Assembly (NCBI GenBank): GCA_022478985.1
Contig: JAKSZP010005260.1
Location: 62,001-126,000, forward strand
Origin: Massospora cicadina
Lineage: Eukaryota > Entomophthoromycota > Entomophthoromycetes > Entomophthorales > Entomophthoraceae
Direction of reading: 5' to 3'
Length of the DNA stretch: 64,000 nt
Below, one piece after another: positions 12,201 to 23,779 of this stretch. The position numbers and the translations under genes were made by a program. Below the pieces are notes generated by a model that was not told the DNA's origin, did not search any database, and was given only the letters and a program-made list of their open reading frames with translations. Each line of letters starts with the position of its first letter. Within the stretch, counting starts at the first letter, position 1.

Positions 12201-12995
12201 TAGTCACTAGTACTGTATAGCTCTTTGCTGTTGGGGTTTAGTGCTAGAGTGTTGTCTGCTCTAGAAATCATTTTAACTCATGATATTCTTGAGATATTTA
12301 TTGGTACCTCTTCTTGAGAAGGTATATGGACTTTAAAACAACTTTGAAAACAATACTTTGGATTAGGGGGACAACAGGTTCCATTTTGCTATACTAAAGA
12401 ATCTCCATATGATGAATGTGCTCTGGTGGGCACAGTTATTGAAAATTCTGTTGGCAAAACCAATGTTGCTTTGCTGACTCTGTATGATGATGTGACGCGT
12501 GGCCCATACAGTCAAATTGTCTCTGCTGATTCTAAAGATTTCTTATCAGGTCTGTACTGTATACTAGTGACAACGTGTATATGGTGCCCTTTTTGGCTTT
12601 CAGAGCTAAATGAGGTTGAATATCCCTTCAAGCTTAAGTTCACATCTCAACCTCCCTTAATTGTGAATGTTGAGTCCAGATAGGGGATTATTCCCATTAG
12701 ATATTGTAAAGATTGCTGAAGCACCTTAAATTTACCTAAGTAGATTTTAAATCCAACGAAAATCCCCTCCGCGCTTTAAGAAAGTTTACTATTGAACTGG
12801 GCCACCAAAACCATATTGGAACATACATCACTTTACAAATTCCCAATGGTTTGTATGATAAGGTTCTTCCACTAACCTATCAATCTAAAACAGATCCCAT
12901 TGCCACCTCTGGTGCCGTTCAACCTCACCAGAACAAAATTAAGTGTCTTTGGAAAACACCTACTCTTACCCAGTGCACATCAAGAAGCTTTAAAT
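12201..12995. other. No gene recognised; probable gypsy remnant
   Basis: One ORF at 12426-12683 reads protein-like (VGKTNVALLTLYDDV) but matches nothing I recognise. By position it would follow the protease relic in a decayed element. Confidence 0.25.
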
Positions 12996-13140
12996 TGCCA
13001 TAGTTAAATGACATAATTGTGGGAGTGGATTGTAAGGCAAGAAGGAGATGGCCTAGGACAGAGGATTCAAGTTGGACGCCCTCCTTGATCTTAAATACAC
13101 TATATGTAAATGTTAGGTTAAGGCTAAGCTGTAAGTCCAG
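12996..13140 (+). repeat. LTR-like fragment related to chromovirus LTRs
   Basis: Begins TGCCATAGTTAAATGACA, parallel to TGTCATGGTTAAATGACA at 20762. A later GCCCTCCTTGATC parallels GCCCTCCCTGACC in the same relative place. It is truncated by the R3 copy or by decay. Confidence 0.4.
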
Positions 13141-13204
13141 AGAGAGAACTCCATGTGCTCCAATTGGGAAGAATCTTCATTCTGCAATAAAAGGGGTATG
13201 AAGG

Positions 13205-13640
13205 CAGCAATTCCCCTCATAACCCAGGGCGATATGCCTATGTGATGGACAAGAGGTGGGCGATGGCGTACCCCTCATGGTTGCCCCCTTTTCCCCTATC
13301 TTACCATGCAAGAGCTGCTCCAGCAGATCAGGGAGTGTGCATGGAGGTGGAAGCAGCAAGAGAATTCCACCATAGGGAAAATGGCAAGCGCATATCCCCA
13401 GCAACAATTTTGAGTTCTTCCAAAGAGGTAAAAATTTAATTAAATTGAGGGGTCTGACTCCTGTGGGGTCAAGGGCAATAAATCTCTTTGATACTCAATG
13501 GGACCATGCCTATGAAGCCTGGCCATGGGTGCAACCAGTCGCCGCTGAGCAAAGCATCACCAATCTGCCAAAAAGAATTGTGGCGGGAGATAGAATTTAA
13601 TAGTGAAATTCAAGTGAGAGTCAGCTGTCAGAAGAAGGTC
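13205..13640 (+). repeat. Dispersed repeat R3, plus copy
   Basis: Inverted partner of 11140-11535. Partial relatives (CCCTGGGC...CCCATGTGG...GAGAGGTGGG) also sit at 20200-20285 and 26810-26890, just upstream of two E-family LTRs, so the family is dispersed rather than a local palindrome. Confidence 0.5.
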
Positions 13641-16259
13641 AATTTGGCATTGAGCTTTGCAAAATTATGTTCTGCTGTGAATCAGTTGGGATTACAATAC
13701 CCTCATTCATACATTCCCATTTAAACCTAAGCCCTATAGTACTTAAGGCAACCATCCCTCTTTGGTACAGCTGTCAGTTAATTCTAAATATTTTTGTTAA
13801 TAAAAACAAATTTTCTTTCCAAAGCTATATTTCCCATTCTAAAATTCCTTTTACCAATTTCTTTTACCACTGCTACCCAGCACCATGTTTTCCAGGTTGC
13901 ACAATGACTTGGCCTTAATGACTATTCTCACGACATTGCTGCCTACCCTTCTTGAATGGAGTTACTAAGTTAGTGGCTTGTTGGGGATGTTTTCGCTTGT
14001 GCACGCCCTCTGGCATAAAATGTCTCATTATTTTTGGAGATCATTTCTCCATGCTGGGCGAGGTTCCATGACCTCACCACCCATTCAATAAACCAGTGGC
14101 TCTTCAGTGCATATAAAGCCTTCCGTGGGTCCCAAGGAGTTAACTGTGGCAGAATTTGCCGCCACTGTGGCAGCCACAATTTGGTTATAAGTAGAAATGG
14201 TGGTGATGATGGTCATCAGTCACTGGCCCCTGATTGCTTCTTTCCCTGCCTGCTACTGAGTCATTTGGAAAGCAATGCTCTGGCATTCTGAGTTGCTTTC
14301 TGGGTGATCACACACCTGACTGGCAGGCCAGTCTCAATTTCATTTGCCGCTTACATTACATAAGCAGGCCCAGGTTAATCCCCAGGAATTGCGTGATGGG
14401 GTCCCAGGCATAACATCAATGGGGTTGAAGATTTCCCATTATTATGTAAATGATGATGGTTTAATACTTTTTATCATTGAACATGGATTAAATTTGTTTA
14501 CTAATTTATTATTACAAATAATGGTGGGGTTCAGTTCAATCAAAGTTTTAAGTTTGTGCATACTCAATCTATAAAACTACCATCAGTGATAGCCTCTTTC
14601 TATTGGCCAGAGCCATTTCCAAGCCCAACAAAGTGATTGCGGCCCAAATTCCCCAATTTTACTTAAAAGAGTTCTACCCTGACCAATTATTTTTTTGGAC
14701 ATCTCCCTTACAATAAAGGACTTTGTATATATATACCTTGTGTTAACTTTTTTGGCCTCACAGTATACCTCCTTATGGTAGTATCCTAGGTTTATTTCAT
14801 AAGCACTGAAGTTGTGAGCACCATATTGGGGGTGTGCACACTGCTTTTATTAATAGTATATTTCTGGAGAGTTAAAGTCACTCTCCTCACACAGATAATT
14901 GCTTTTGTTTGTGTTACCTGGCCAAACAGCCTCATCATCCTAGAGAGTATCTGACCCCCACTAATTTTTGTACTTGAATATTTGTTAAGTGGGGGAAAAT
15001 GTTGTGATTTGGTTTGACCAGCCATTCATTTTATATTATTTTTTAGATTATCTTTAATTTTAGACAAAGGTTTGACTTCTCAGGCCTTGTTGCTTATATT
15101 AATCTGTTGAATTTGTTTACAATGGATTACCTCAACACTGATGTCAATCTGCCAGATTAGGTTATGGTGGATCATCTTGCCTCCATGCCCATATTTTTAT
15201 ATATAGCTGGTAATTATTAGGACTAAATTACTATCATTTTACCTTGGGCCGTGAGAAGGATATCTATTGAGGATCAATGTCTTCTCACCCAGCTAGCATT
15301 AATCCCTAGATCACTTATTATCAATTTACAAGGCTTTACGGCATCAAAATTCTGAATCTCATTATTACTATGTTTTCTTCCTTGCTCCAAAGCTGGCATA
15401 AAAGCAATTGCCAATGTTTCTTATCCCCAAGTTCTAGGCCAATAGCTTCTACCATTTTACAGAATAATTATGCACTGCCAGTATTCTTTAGTCTAGTTTA
15501 TGGTAGAGGTTGCAAATTGAGATGGCTCTTTTTATTCACCTAGCTTGTAGAAAGCTATATAAAAAAGCCTTGACAATAGAAACTTTATCATTTTATTGTA
15601 GAACTACAGTCTTCATAAAGTTCCCTTTATTTCCTTATATAAAGTAACATAACTGTGCAGTTTTATATTGACACCTAAGCGCTGATTACAACATTATCAA
15701 AGCTCAAAGGTGTCTGCCCTAAAGTTTTAGTCAGGCTGGTAAATAAAGATAACTGTCTATATTTATTTTATATAAATCTGAGCCCATGTAAAAGGCTTTG
15801 TTTCAATAACTCTTCCACTCAGCCAAACACCTGACATAAAGAATTGAAATATTGTTACAATAGTATGACATGTGTGAAGCGTCAAAAGGCTTATAGAAAG
15901 GTTAAGAAAACAGATTTGCATACAGAACAGATCATTAATGCATACCCTTACAAACGCAGGGGTTAAATGTGTGCTCTCTAAGCCATTAGGCTTCTGTCAA
16001 TCTTTACCACCAGATAAAATACTGTTCTGAATCCATTCATAAGATAATGAAGCCCATAGATCAAATGCCCAAAAAGAATAAATGTGAAATATAATAGTAT
16101 AGATATAAGATATCATTCATGCAGATATCAATTGTCAAAGCGCCCAGCTACTGTTATGGTTTGTGCTTTCATACTTTTATACAAATACTAGCCTATTTTC
16201 CCAGCTTTGCTTAGGGTTGTAATTTACCAGACTTCTGATCAGTTGTTTTAGCATTTATA
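13641..16259. other. No gene supported; decayed repeat then AT-rich DNA
   Basis: Up to about 14800 the sequence still looks transposon-derived: a TATAAA/AATAAA-bearing stretch at 14085-14120, and an AATAAA at about 14713 after text like the LTR end of element B. Beyond that it is AT-rich, with only short random ORFs and no recognised gene, tRNA or repeat. Confidence 0.4.
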
Positions 16260-16620
16260 GTGGTAGATGATCATCTATAAATTTAGAAACCATTAAACCT
16301 ATCAAATTACCTAACCACCAACCACCTGGCAAAATTGTTCAACCTATTAAGCCAACCAAAAACTACCAACCATTCAGCCCAAGCCAATTGAATCTACAAA
16401 ATTAACCAAATCATCATTTAGCCAAACCCTACCGGACCATCAAATTAACCAAAAACCACCAACCATTTGGTCAAAACCAATTGAACTATCAAATTAACTA
16501 AATCCTCAACCATTTAGCCAAAACAATCTCAATCAAATTAAACGAACAAATAACTACTTACCTGAAACCATTGAGCCTATCGAATCAACATAAACCCACC
16601 AACCACCACTCAGGCAAAAT
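16260..16620. repeat. Degenerate minisatellite, unit about 50 bp
   Basis: Repeated words ACCAACCA, CAAATTAACC/CAAATTAACT, CCATTTAGCC/CCATTTGGTC and AACCAATTGAA recur in the same order at roughly 45-55 bp spacing, giving about six or seven imperfect units. The + strand is strongly depleted of G. No coding frame runs through it. Confidence 0.55.
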
Positions 16621-17205
16621 AATATACAATTAAAATTAAAAAAACAAATATTTTTAAACCTTATATATAACTTTTATTAAGTTTATTATATTTTTAAATA
16701 GCCTATGACCATTCCCAAGCTTCATAAAGTATTTGTGCACAGTTTGATGATTGTTGGTTCGATTGTTTAGGAGGCGTTTTATCTCATACATACAACGATT
16801 TTTATTTATATAGAGAAGAGCACAGGTTCAGTATGCTGGACAAGGGCTTAACTACGGTTATGATCTAAAATAACATCTGCACACAATGAGTATTTTCAAA
16901 GATAGCCCACATTTAAAGCCAAATGATACAAATTATAGCATATCAAGTCTATTTGCAAACTTATAAGAAGTCATTAAGCGTCTACTTTACTATCAAGGCA
17001 TCATCAAGGAAAGCCAAAGTTTAGACAAGTGAGCTTGGCAATGCAAAAGAAATCAATCGTTCAACTATAATGCTTAAAAATACATCGGAGATGGTAATAA
17101 ACCACCTAGCCCCAAATGACTTAATGTAATCCTTAGTCAGTTTGAACATTCAGTGTGCGGAAATTCAACCAAAACATGAGGCATCACTGTTCATTGGTTT
17201 CAAGT
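16621..17205. other. AT-rich spacer, nothing recognised
   Basis: No ORF of note and no repeat recognised. It lies directly downstream of the minus-strand gene ending at 17206 and probably holds its 3' untranslated region. Confidence 0.4.
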
Positions 17206-17724
17206 TCATTTTCTTGAATAAAACTCATAACTTTTGTCCTTATATTTGTAGTCAACCTTAGGGTAAGAAGTTTTAGAGATAAACTCATCATCAGATTGAC
17301 GCGGTTTAGCTTCGTCGCTTTTGCAATTTCGTCGTTTCTTGTAAGCTTTGCTCGACAAGGGGTTCGAGCTAGTGGGCCAAGAGCTTTAGATATATACCGG
17401 TTGTGGCTGTTTGTGTTTTTCATGATGTTGTTAAGAAACACCTTATTGGTTTTCTTAAGTTGGCACGGCACGCTAAATCGAACCTTAAAAGCTGAACTAA
17501 AAAGCGCTTTACCTTCCAGTTGTGGGATCTAGATAGACTTGGGGCCCAAATTTATCATATAGTTTATTGCTTCTCTTAGCCTCCTCAATGATCAGGTTGC
17601 TAACATAGTTGTCGATATCATCTGATTCATTCGGGGCTTCGCTCTTTCCAACGGCAGCCCATTGTAACTTTTTCACAATTTCATCTAAGGTATTGAGTGG
17701 CTGGTTGCTTTTAGATGGATTCAT
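17206..17724 (-). CDS. POLR1D-isoform-2-like small conserved protein, three exons
   Basis: Three exons join in frame: 17724-17513, 17472-17398 and 17368-17206, with GT-AG introns of 40 nt (17512-17473) and 29 nt (17397-17369). The sum is 450 nt, or 149 residues plus stop. Around residues 49-65 the product reads EEAKRSNKLYDKFGP, then after the first junction KKTNKVFLNNIMKNTNSHNR. From memory this matches the family of the human POLR1D alternative isoform 2 and its plant relatives (an EAxRxxxxxxxxGP box followed by TNKRFLxNTIKNTxxH). The C-terminal third is basic and Tyr/Lys-rich (YPKVDYKYKDKSYEF). The family's molecular role is unclear to me, and it is not the RNA polymerase subunit itself. 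The start is the first ATG of the open frame. An unspliced reading would stop inside intron 1. It is one of two host genes in the window. No expression data, and the 29-nt intron is the least certain part. Confidence 0.62.
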
Positions 17725-20131
17725 TATACTAACAAAAACAAGTTAAGCTTAGTTAACCAAATACACCGCTAATTATAAGAAAAATTTATAATCCATGGAA
17801 CATAGCACAATTAAAGTTAAAAATAAACAAGGCAGATTATGACTTCGCCGAATAGAATTCAGATTCGAAGCCCCAATCGGAATAATAAAGTTAACGCACG
17901 CAAAAAACAAACCATTTATTACTTTTTGTAGAAGCAAATCTAATTAAATTAGCACGCCAAAAGATACGATTTGTTGTATCCACTTAAAAGTAGATGGCTA
18001 TTGTCCCAAAGGTGTACTTAAAATAAACCCTTAAAACAAACATATAGCTACATGAGCAAATTCGCGTAGCATCTCAGTTAACTGCACATTTTTAAAACAA
18101 TTATCAATAACTAAACAAATAAATATCAGTTGTATAAAGATTATTTAGAGTAATATAATTCAAGCTACTCAAAATAAAGAATACTCCAAATAATCGAGTG
18201 TATTCAAAAATACAACAAAGCATAAACCCACTGATAAAGCCTATGAGAACGCAACAAATAAATGAGTTAAAACGCAACATTTTGTCAATAAAGAACAAAG
18301 GACGTTATCAAATTAAGTTTCAAAAAGGTAAATATACATAAAAGCGTGCTTAGAAATTCACGCGAAGCTATTGTCAACTATGCATAGATCCAATTTTTAT
18401 GCTATAGGCTGCTCTAAGCGCTTATCCCAAAGATAACTAAAAGCAATTCAATCAGCCAAGAATTTGATTTTCGGTATAAGAAATAATGTTATTAGGCTGA
18501 AATCAAAGCAAGCAAAAATAGACAAGTATACTTGTTCCCGAGTTAGATCAGGAAGAAGTTTCTACACAAAGTAGTAAACCTTTTTAAAGAAGCAACTTAA
18601 AATGGTTCTATGAAAATAAACTCAACAGGGCATGAAAAAATGAACGTAAAGAAGTCGGTGCATCAGTTTCTATCTGCCTTGAATATGTCAAAACCCTACG
18701 GCATAAAACTCAAAAACTAAAAAGTATTTATAAAATGTGAATTGACAGGCAAAAAAACTTAAGCGTACATCTCTCAGGAGTTGAGATTTATCTAACAGGC
18801 TTAAACTTAACCGCCAGTCCTTTTCCAGTATACTACGGAGTAGCTAACAAGTTATGAAATAAGGGGGTTAAGCTAACTGAGATTTACTAAAATTAAGCGC
18901 ATACACCATATCACAAACTTGCTTTTACCAGAACTTTAAAATTCTTACGACAATCTGAGTGGAAGCTTATAAATTACTTGCTGGAAGTTAAACCATATTT
19001 CATCTAGGGCTCCGCATAGGAGATTGAAACGTATACCCCAGTCTGCAGATCAAGTTTAATTAACTTTTAACGTAAACCTACGCGATTTTATTCAATGGCT
19101 TAATTGTACCCTAAGTAGTTTCCATAATTGAGGTGCAAAATTTTATCGATTTTTATTCCTTTGTGCATATTGATATTAATAGCTACAATTTAAATTTATT
19201 AAGGTCAAAAAATTGACAGTATATTGATCAGGTTGGTTATGTGATCTTTTTTAATCTTACTAGGCTTTTTTATTATATTTGCAAAACTATCAAAACTCTG
19301 GCCAATAACTCTTTCTTGATTTTATAGTCAGCCAACCCTACTGTCAGTCATCCTAATATAGTAGCAAGAGAGCACAATTAAGCATACTAAATCCTGAGCC
19401 CGGTATATTCTTGGGCTTTTACAAGCCATATAAGTTATAAAGCTAAGAGATAACACTTATTCCTATTCACTATAAATGAGCTCAAGTTTTCCTTAGGAAC
19501 TTATAGATGCCTAATGACAGAACTAGATGGTAAAAGAATTTTAGTGTTTGTACCAATTGATCACTTCTCCTTATATTCATCTCATAAGATTTTTCCTTCC
19601 CCAATCTGTATATTTTATATCTCTGGAAAATTTGTGAGAAGCAAGTATAGAAATCAGCTTCTCATTCCTTTTGAGTTAAAATTTTATACACCTTAAGAAT
19701 GTTTCAAGTTTACTTTAATTTCATTTCTTCTATGCACCCAAGCTAAGAAAAAAATTACCCTTACCTCAAGTTCCAGAAAAAACTTCTCCAGCATCAAGGG
19801 AGATAAAATACTATATGAAAAGTGCACCAAATTACACTTTGCAAACTGTTGAAAATCCATAAACTGCACAATAATGTGATGGCTGGTTAAAAAAAGAGGC
19901 TTTGTCTAGAACACCTTTTAACTATAACATATATTTGCTTTTATGAGATTATGTATGTACCAATTATCAGAGAACTTTGACCATCTACAAATTGAAAGAT
20001 GGTTGAGTGTATATAATGCTGGGTGGGAACACTATGGCATCATCAGCCAAAAAGGATTTATAAAGTGCATCTCTTAATAGTTATAATAGCTGATAGTAGA
20101 ATTGAGCTAACATGTAAGTCTTAAGGAGCAA
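17725..20131. other. AT-rich DNA, no gene supported
   Basis: The first part is upstream of the POLR1D-isoform-2-like gene and should hold its promoter, but no motif stands out. Short hydrophobic ORFs (for example at 18104-18298 minus) are what AT-rich DNA gives by chance. No RNA gene or repeat recognised. Confidence 0.4.
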
Positions 20132-20760
20132 CCCCTGAAGCTTGATTGGGAGGTATCTCTGCTTTAGACCAAGAAGGGGAAAAATCTGGTAGCCAATCCC
20201 CTCATTGCCCTGGGCAATTTAGCCCATGTGGTAGATGAGAGGTGGGTGATAGCATATCCCTTAAAGGTTGTATCATTTTTCTATCATGGTTACATGATAT
20301 AATTGAGGAAACTAACTTCCAAGATAAGGCTGTACATCAGGAATCCAAAAAGGTCAAGCTGTAGGACCTCCTTGATTTAAAGCATACCTTGAACCAGCAC
20401 TGGGAAAAGGCTAGATATACCCAAGTTAGTCCAGGGGATATGCATGATGCTCCACCCTGTATTACAGCAAAGTCATTAAAATGCACCAGCTATATCATCA
20501 ATAACAACAGTTCACTTTGGTTGCTTGGCAAACAGGTTTAAAACTCATTTGAATTTTGAACTTGCTAAATAGGGTCAGTACCTTGGCCAATGGTAGGGTG
20601 CACCTATTGGGTTACTTAGGCTTAGCACCTATTCCCCTAATTGACAAATTTCCCCCTTAGTTTTATTATATTTCTATGAGACTAACTTTTCTTATTGGTT
20701 GACTTCCTTAATAAAAATTCCCATTAGCTTATATTTTTTGTTATGGTTCCTTGGGCAAAG
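20132..20760 (+). repeat. Left copy of a direct duplication (flank plus truncated E-family LTR)
   Basis: Matches 26740-27405, beginning GCTTG(A/T)TTGGGAGGTATCTCTG and ending GGTTCCTTGGGCAAA, with one internal deletion of about 50 bp in this copy. It holds about 150 bp of R3-related flank followed by the first part of an E-family LTR (from 20282), cut where the LTR of element B begins. Confidence 0.7.
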
Positions 20761-20761
20761 T

Positions 20762-21613
20762 TGTCATGGTTAAATGACATGATAGTGGGGACCAACCCCA
20801 AGGATAAGGCTGGGTGACAGAAGGCCTAGAAGGTGAAGCTTCAGGCCCTCCCTGACCTCAGGCACACACTGGACCAACGCTGGGTACAAGCCAAATATGC
20901 CCAGGTTGGTACTAGTGAGGTGGCTAACACCCAGCCCCTTGCGTCAGCCCAGGTGTTAAAATGGATGGTTTACTCTATTAATGCTGACAGTTCAATTTTG
21001 TTAGTTGAGGAACGGGGTTTCAAAAACCATTCCCTCTCTTGAAATTATGCGTTCAGGTCAGATACAACTTCAATCAATTACTTGAGTGAAGTCAGTGTCA
21101 GTGTATTCTACCAATTTGGATGGGAGTGTTTGTCTATTGGTAAATTGGTGCTTAGGACTGCTTCAGCAGACCCTAAATTACCCTGACAATGTTTATATTT
21201 GATTTTTGTGACCAACATTTCTTGTTGGTCGACTTCTCACAATAAACATCTCCTGTTTTTCCCATTTTTACTTATGTTATTTCAAACAATCCTGTGTGTG
21301 GACCTCTTTGAGGAGGTCTTGCGCTACATTCACCATACCATTTTAGATATGATCAGTTAGCCCCTAGTGCACTGTTGGTTGCCCAGGTTCCCTCCATCCT
21401 GGGATGCTTACCCCTTCTTCCTTTGTGCACCGCGTCATTTTTGGTGGGGTATTTTTTATAATGATCACACTCTTTCCCTTATGTTATTATTGCTCCAGCA
21501 CCATCTGCTGGTCTCTAGTAACTTTGGTACTAATGGCTAGTTTCTGTGCATTGGCTCTGTGCACCATGCAAAACCACGCTGGAAACAGGAGAGTTATAGA
21601 CACTCTCTTTACA
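20762..21613 (+). repeat. 5' LTR of element B
   Basis: Begins TGTCATGGTTAAATGACA and ends ACTCTCTTTACA. It aligns along its length with 25872-26726. AATAAA occurs inside at about 21241. Length 852 bp. Confidence 0.85.
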
Positions 21614-22400
21614 TTAATCAACCAACCACTTAATTTTATGTGCACAAACTTTTTCTGTGTGGGACTTTTCCAAGGTGTAAATGATGGGCGCCAGCTGTGG
21701 GCTTCAGCTGTGGTTAGCTGCACTGCTGTTTCCTCTTTTCCATGAAGTTTGGAGCATCTTGGTGTTATTATGGTTGCATCCAACTGGAAAGTACCCACCC
21801 TTTGTGCTTGTACCTGGTGGATATGGATGCTTTGAGGTCCAAAAGTTGTGATTCCCCAATTTACCACCAAAATTACCAAATTCAATTTTAATAAATGGGT
21901 TTTACTTTGACAGCGCATTCAGATGATGCTGGCGGAATCAGCGCAGATGGCCCTGGGGGTGTTGGCCTTGGATAACATTGGGCATTTCCGTTACTGTTAT
22001 AAGAATAGGGTCATTTGCATCTAAAAACGCGTTTTATAATGGAAACACTATGTATACCTCTGAACCATATTTTCTCTCTCATAGATCAGATAAGGAACCT
22101 ATTCCTGTGTACAAAATCACCCCTGAAAATCCCCGTTTGACCTCTTCCATGATGTGCAGCACTCAGAAAGTTGAAAAAAACTGCATTCACAATATGAAAA
22201 TGTTTATGCCCCTGTTGAAGATATGGTGGGATATGTGGCCTCAGTAGTAAGAGTGGCCAAAAATCCCTCTCCATTATTTGATTCAAAATCATACCAGGGT
22301 GACATTTTATTGCCAGATGAAGAGTTTGGTGGTGATTTACTGGCATTTTCAGATTTAAATAAAGACCATTTCGGGTATTTTCTACTGACTGCTATCCTTT
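21614..22400 (+). other. Element B leader, no recognisable gag
   Basis: About 0.8 kb between LTR and protease. Similar text follows the LTR in E/G (27772 on) and F (minus strand below 43867), so it is a conserved leader (GCGCCAGCTGT, AACTGGAAAGTACC, TGTACCTGGT). From 22086 a short coding-like stretch (EPIPVYKITPENPRLTSSM) precedes the protease. No capsid domain or zinc knuckle is seen, so gag is missing or unrecognisable. Confidence 0.6.
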
Positions 22401-23114
22401 CCCCCTTTAGGGAAACTCAGCACCACTATTCTGGTGGATACTGGCGCCACTGAAAACTTTATGGAACAGAGCCTAGCCGACTATCTTAATCTGAGTTACT
22501 TGCCAGGTGGTATGGTTAGGGGAGGGGCGTCCCAAGGTATTCCCACTCTGAAAATCATTGGGACAGTGGATTATCAGTTTGGCAAGTACCACTTTTCAGA
22601 TCACTTCCAAGCTATCAAAAACCTCTTGTACCCTATCATTTTGGGTGTGGAGTGGTGGCGGAAGTTTGACGTTAGAACCAACTTGAAAGAGAATACCCTA
22701 ACCCTAATATTAAAGAATGGTTGCACATTAGTTGTTTCTTTGTCTGAGGCTGACGCCCAGGGCGACTTTCCCCACTGGCCCCACCTTCACACCCTTAGCC
22801 TTGCCTCTATGCTGAAGCCCACCGTAGTGGTTCCCCTACCTTCTTGTTTAGAGGGTTTGGAATCTTCCTTTGATGCAGCTTCAGCTGACACACTACCTGA
22901 TCATTCCAAGTATGACTGTGACTTCAAACTCACTGTGTATCTGGTGTGTATTTCTTCTCCCATTTACCCCTTTATTGTCTGGGAAGAAGAGGCAGTTAGA
23001 TGTGTGTGGGTGAAGGAGCAGTTAGCCAAAGGCGCAATTTTCAACGTACCTCCCCAGTATGCTCCCCACTTCTCTTTGTTGAGAAGGCTGATGGTACTCT
23101 ATGCCCATGCGTAG
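22401..23114 (+). pseudogene. Element B aspartic protease and linker
   Basis: The frame contains LVDTGATENFMEQSLADYL, the retropepsin D-T-G core, followed by YPIILGVEWWRKFDV, the usual 'dviLGmdWL' flap/helix region. The reading frame continues through a linker to the start of RT, where a frame change occurs (about 23000-23110). Confidence 0.75.
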
Positions 23115-23578
23115 ACTATGGGAACCTCAACAAAGTTACTGTACCAGATCTACATCCCATCCCTTTAGATTCTCAGATTGCTTACTATGTGGAGAAGGCT
23201 AAGGTTTTCTCTAAGCTGGATTGCTTCAATGCGTTCAATCAGATTTTGATTAAAAAGGGACAAGAGTGATTAACCACATTCCGTACCAGAAAAGGGAGTT
23301 TCCAGTTTTGGGTCATGCCATTTGGGCTTAAGAATGCTCCTGCTATCTTTCAACGCCGCATTGATGCAGCGTTGGGGGACTTGTTAGGGGTATGCGCGAT
23401 TGCCTACATGGATGATATTCTGGTGTTTTCCCATATTAATGAGTCCCATGCAGTACACCTGCTGCAAGTGGTGGAGCATTTGAGGGCAGCAAACCTTAAG
23501 CTGAAGATCAGCAAATGTGAATTCTTCAAGCCACAGGTCACTTTTTGGGCAACGTCATATTTGACCAAGGACACATGA
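23000..23578 (+). pseudogene. Element B reverse transcriptase
   Basis: RT motifs appear in order: FVEKADGTLCPCVDYGNLNK, DLHPIPLDSQI, KVFSKLDCFNAFNQI (first catalytic Asp), WVMPFGLKNAPAIFQR and IAYMDDILVF (YxDD). A stop separates 23269 from 23315, and the end of the domain shifts frame at about 23545. Nearly identical to the E/G RT at 36437-36541. Confidence 0.85.
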
Positions 23579-23779
23579 TAACTCCAGACAAGGAGAAGGC
23601 TATTCGTGGTGGCCCACCCCCACTTCAGTCAAAGAATTGTGGAGTTTTTGGGGACGTGTAAGTTCCTCAAGAAGTTCACGCCCAATCTTTCTGAGGTGGC
23701 ATCGCCCTTATATAAGGCTAGCGGTGAAAAGGTGCTTCAGTGGTCCCTCATTTTTAAGGATGCTTTCAAGCAGTGAAGT

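Noticed and set aside
18104..18298. Minus-strand 64-codon ORF with two hydrophobic stretches upstream of the POLR1D-isoform-2-like gene
   Set aside because: AT-rich DNA yields hydrophobic ORFs by chance. No conserved motif, and no splice sites extending it were convincing.
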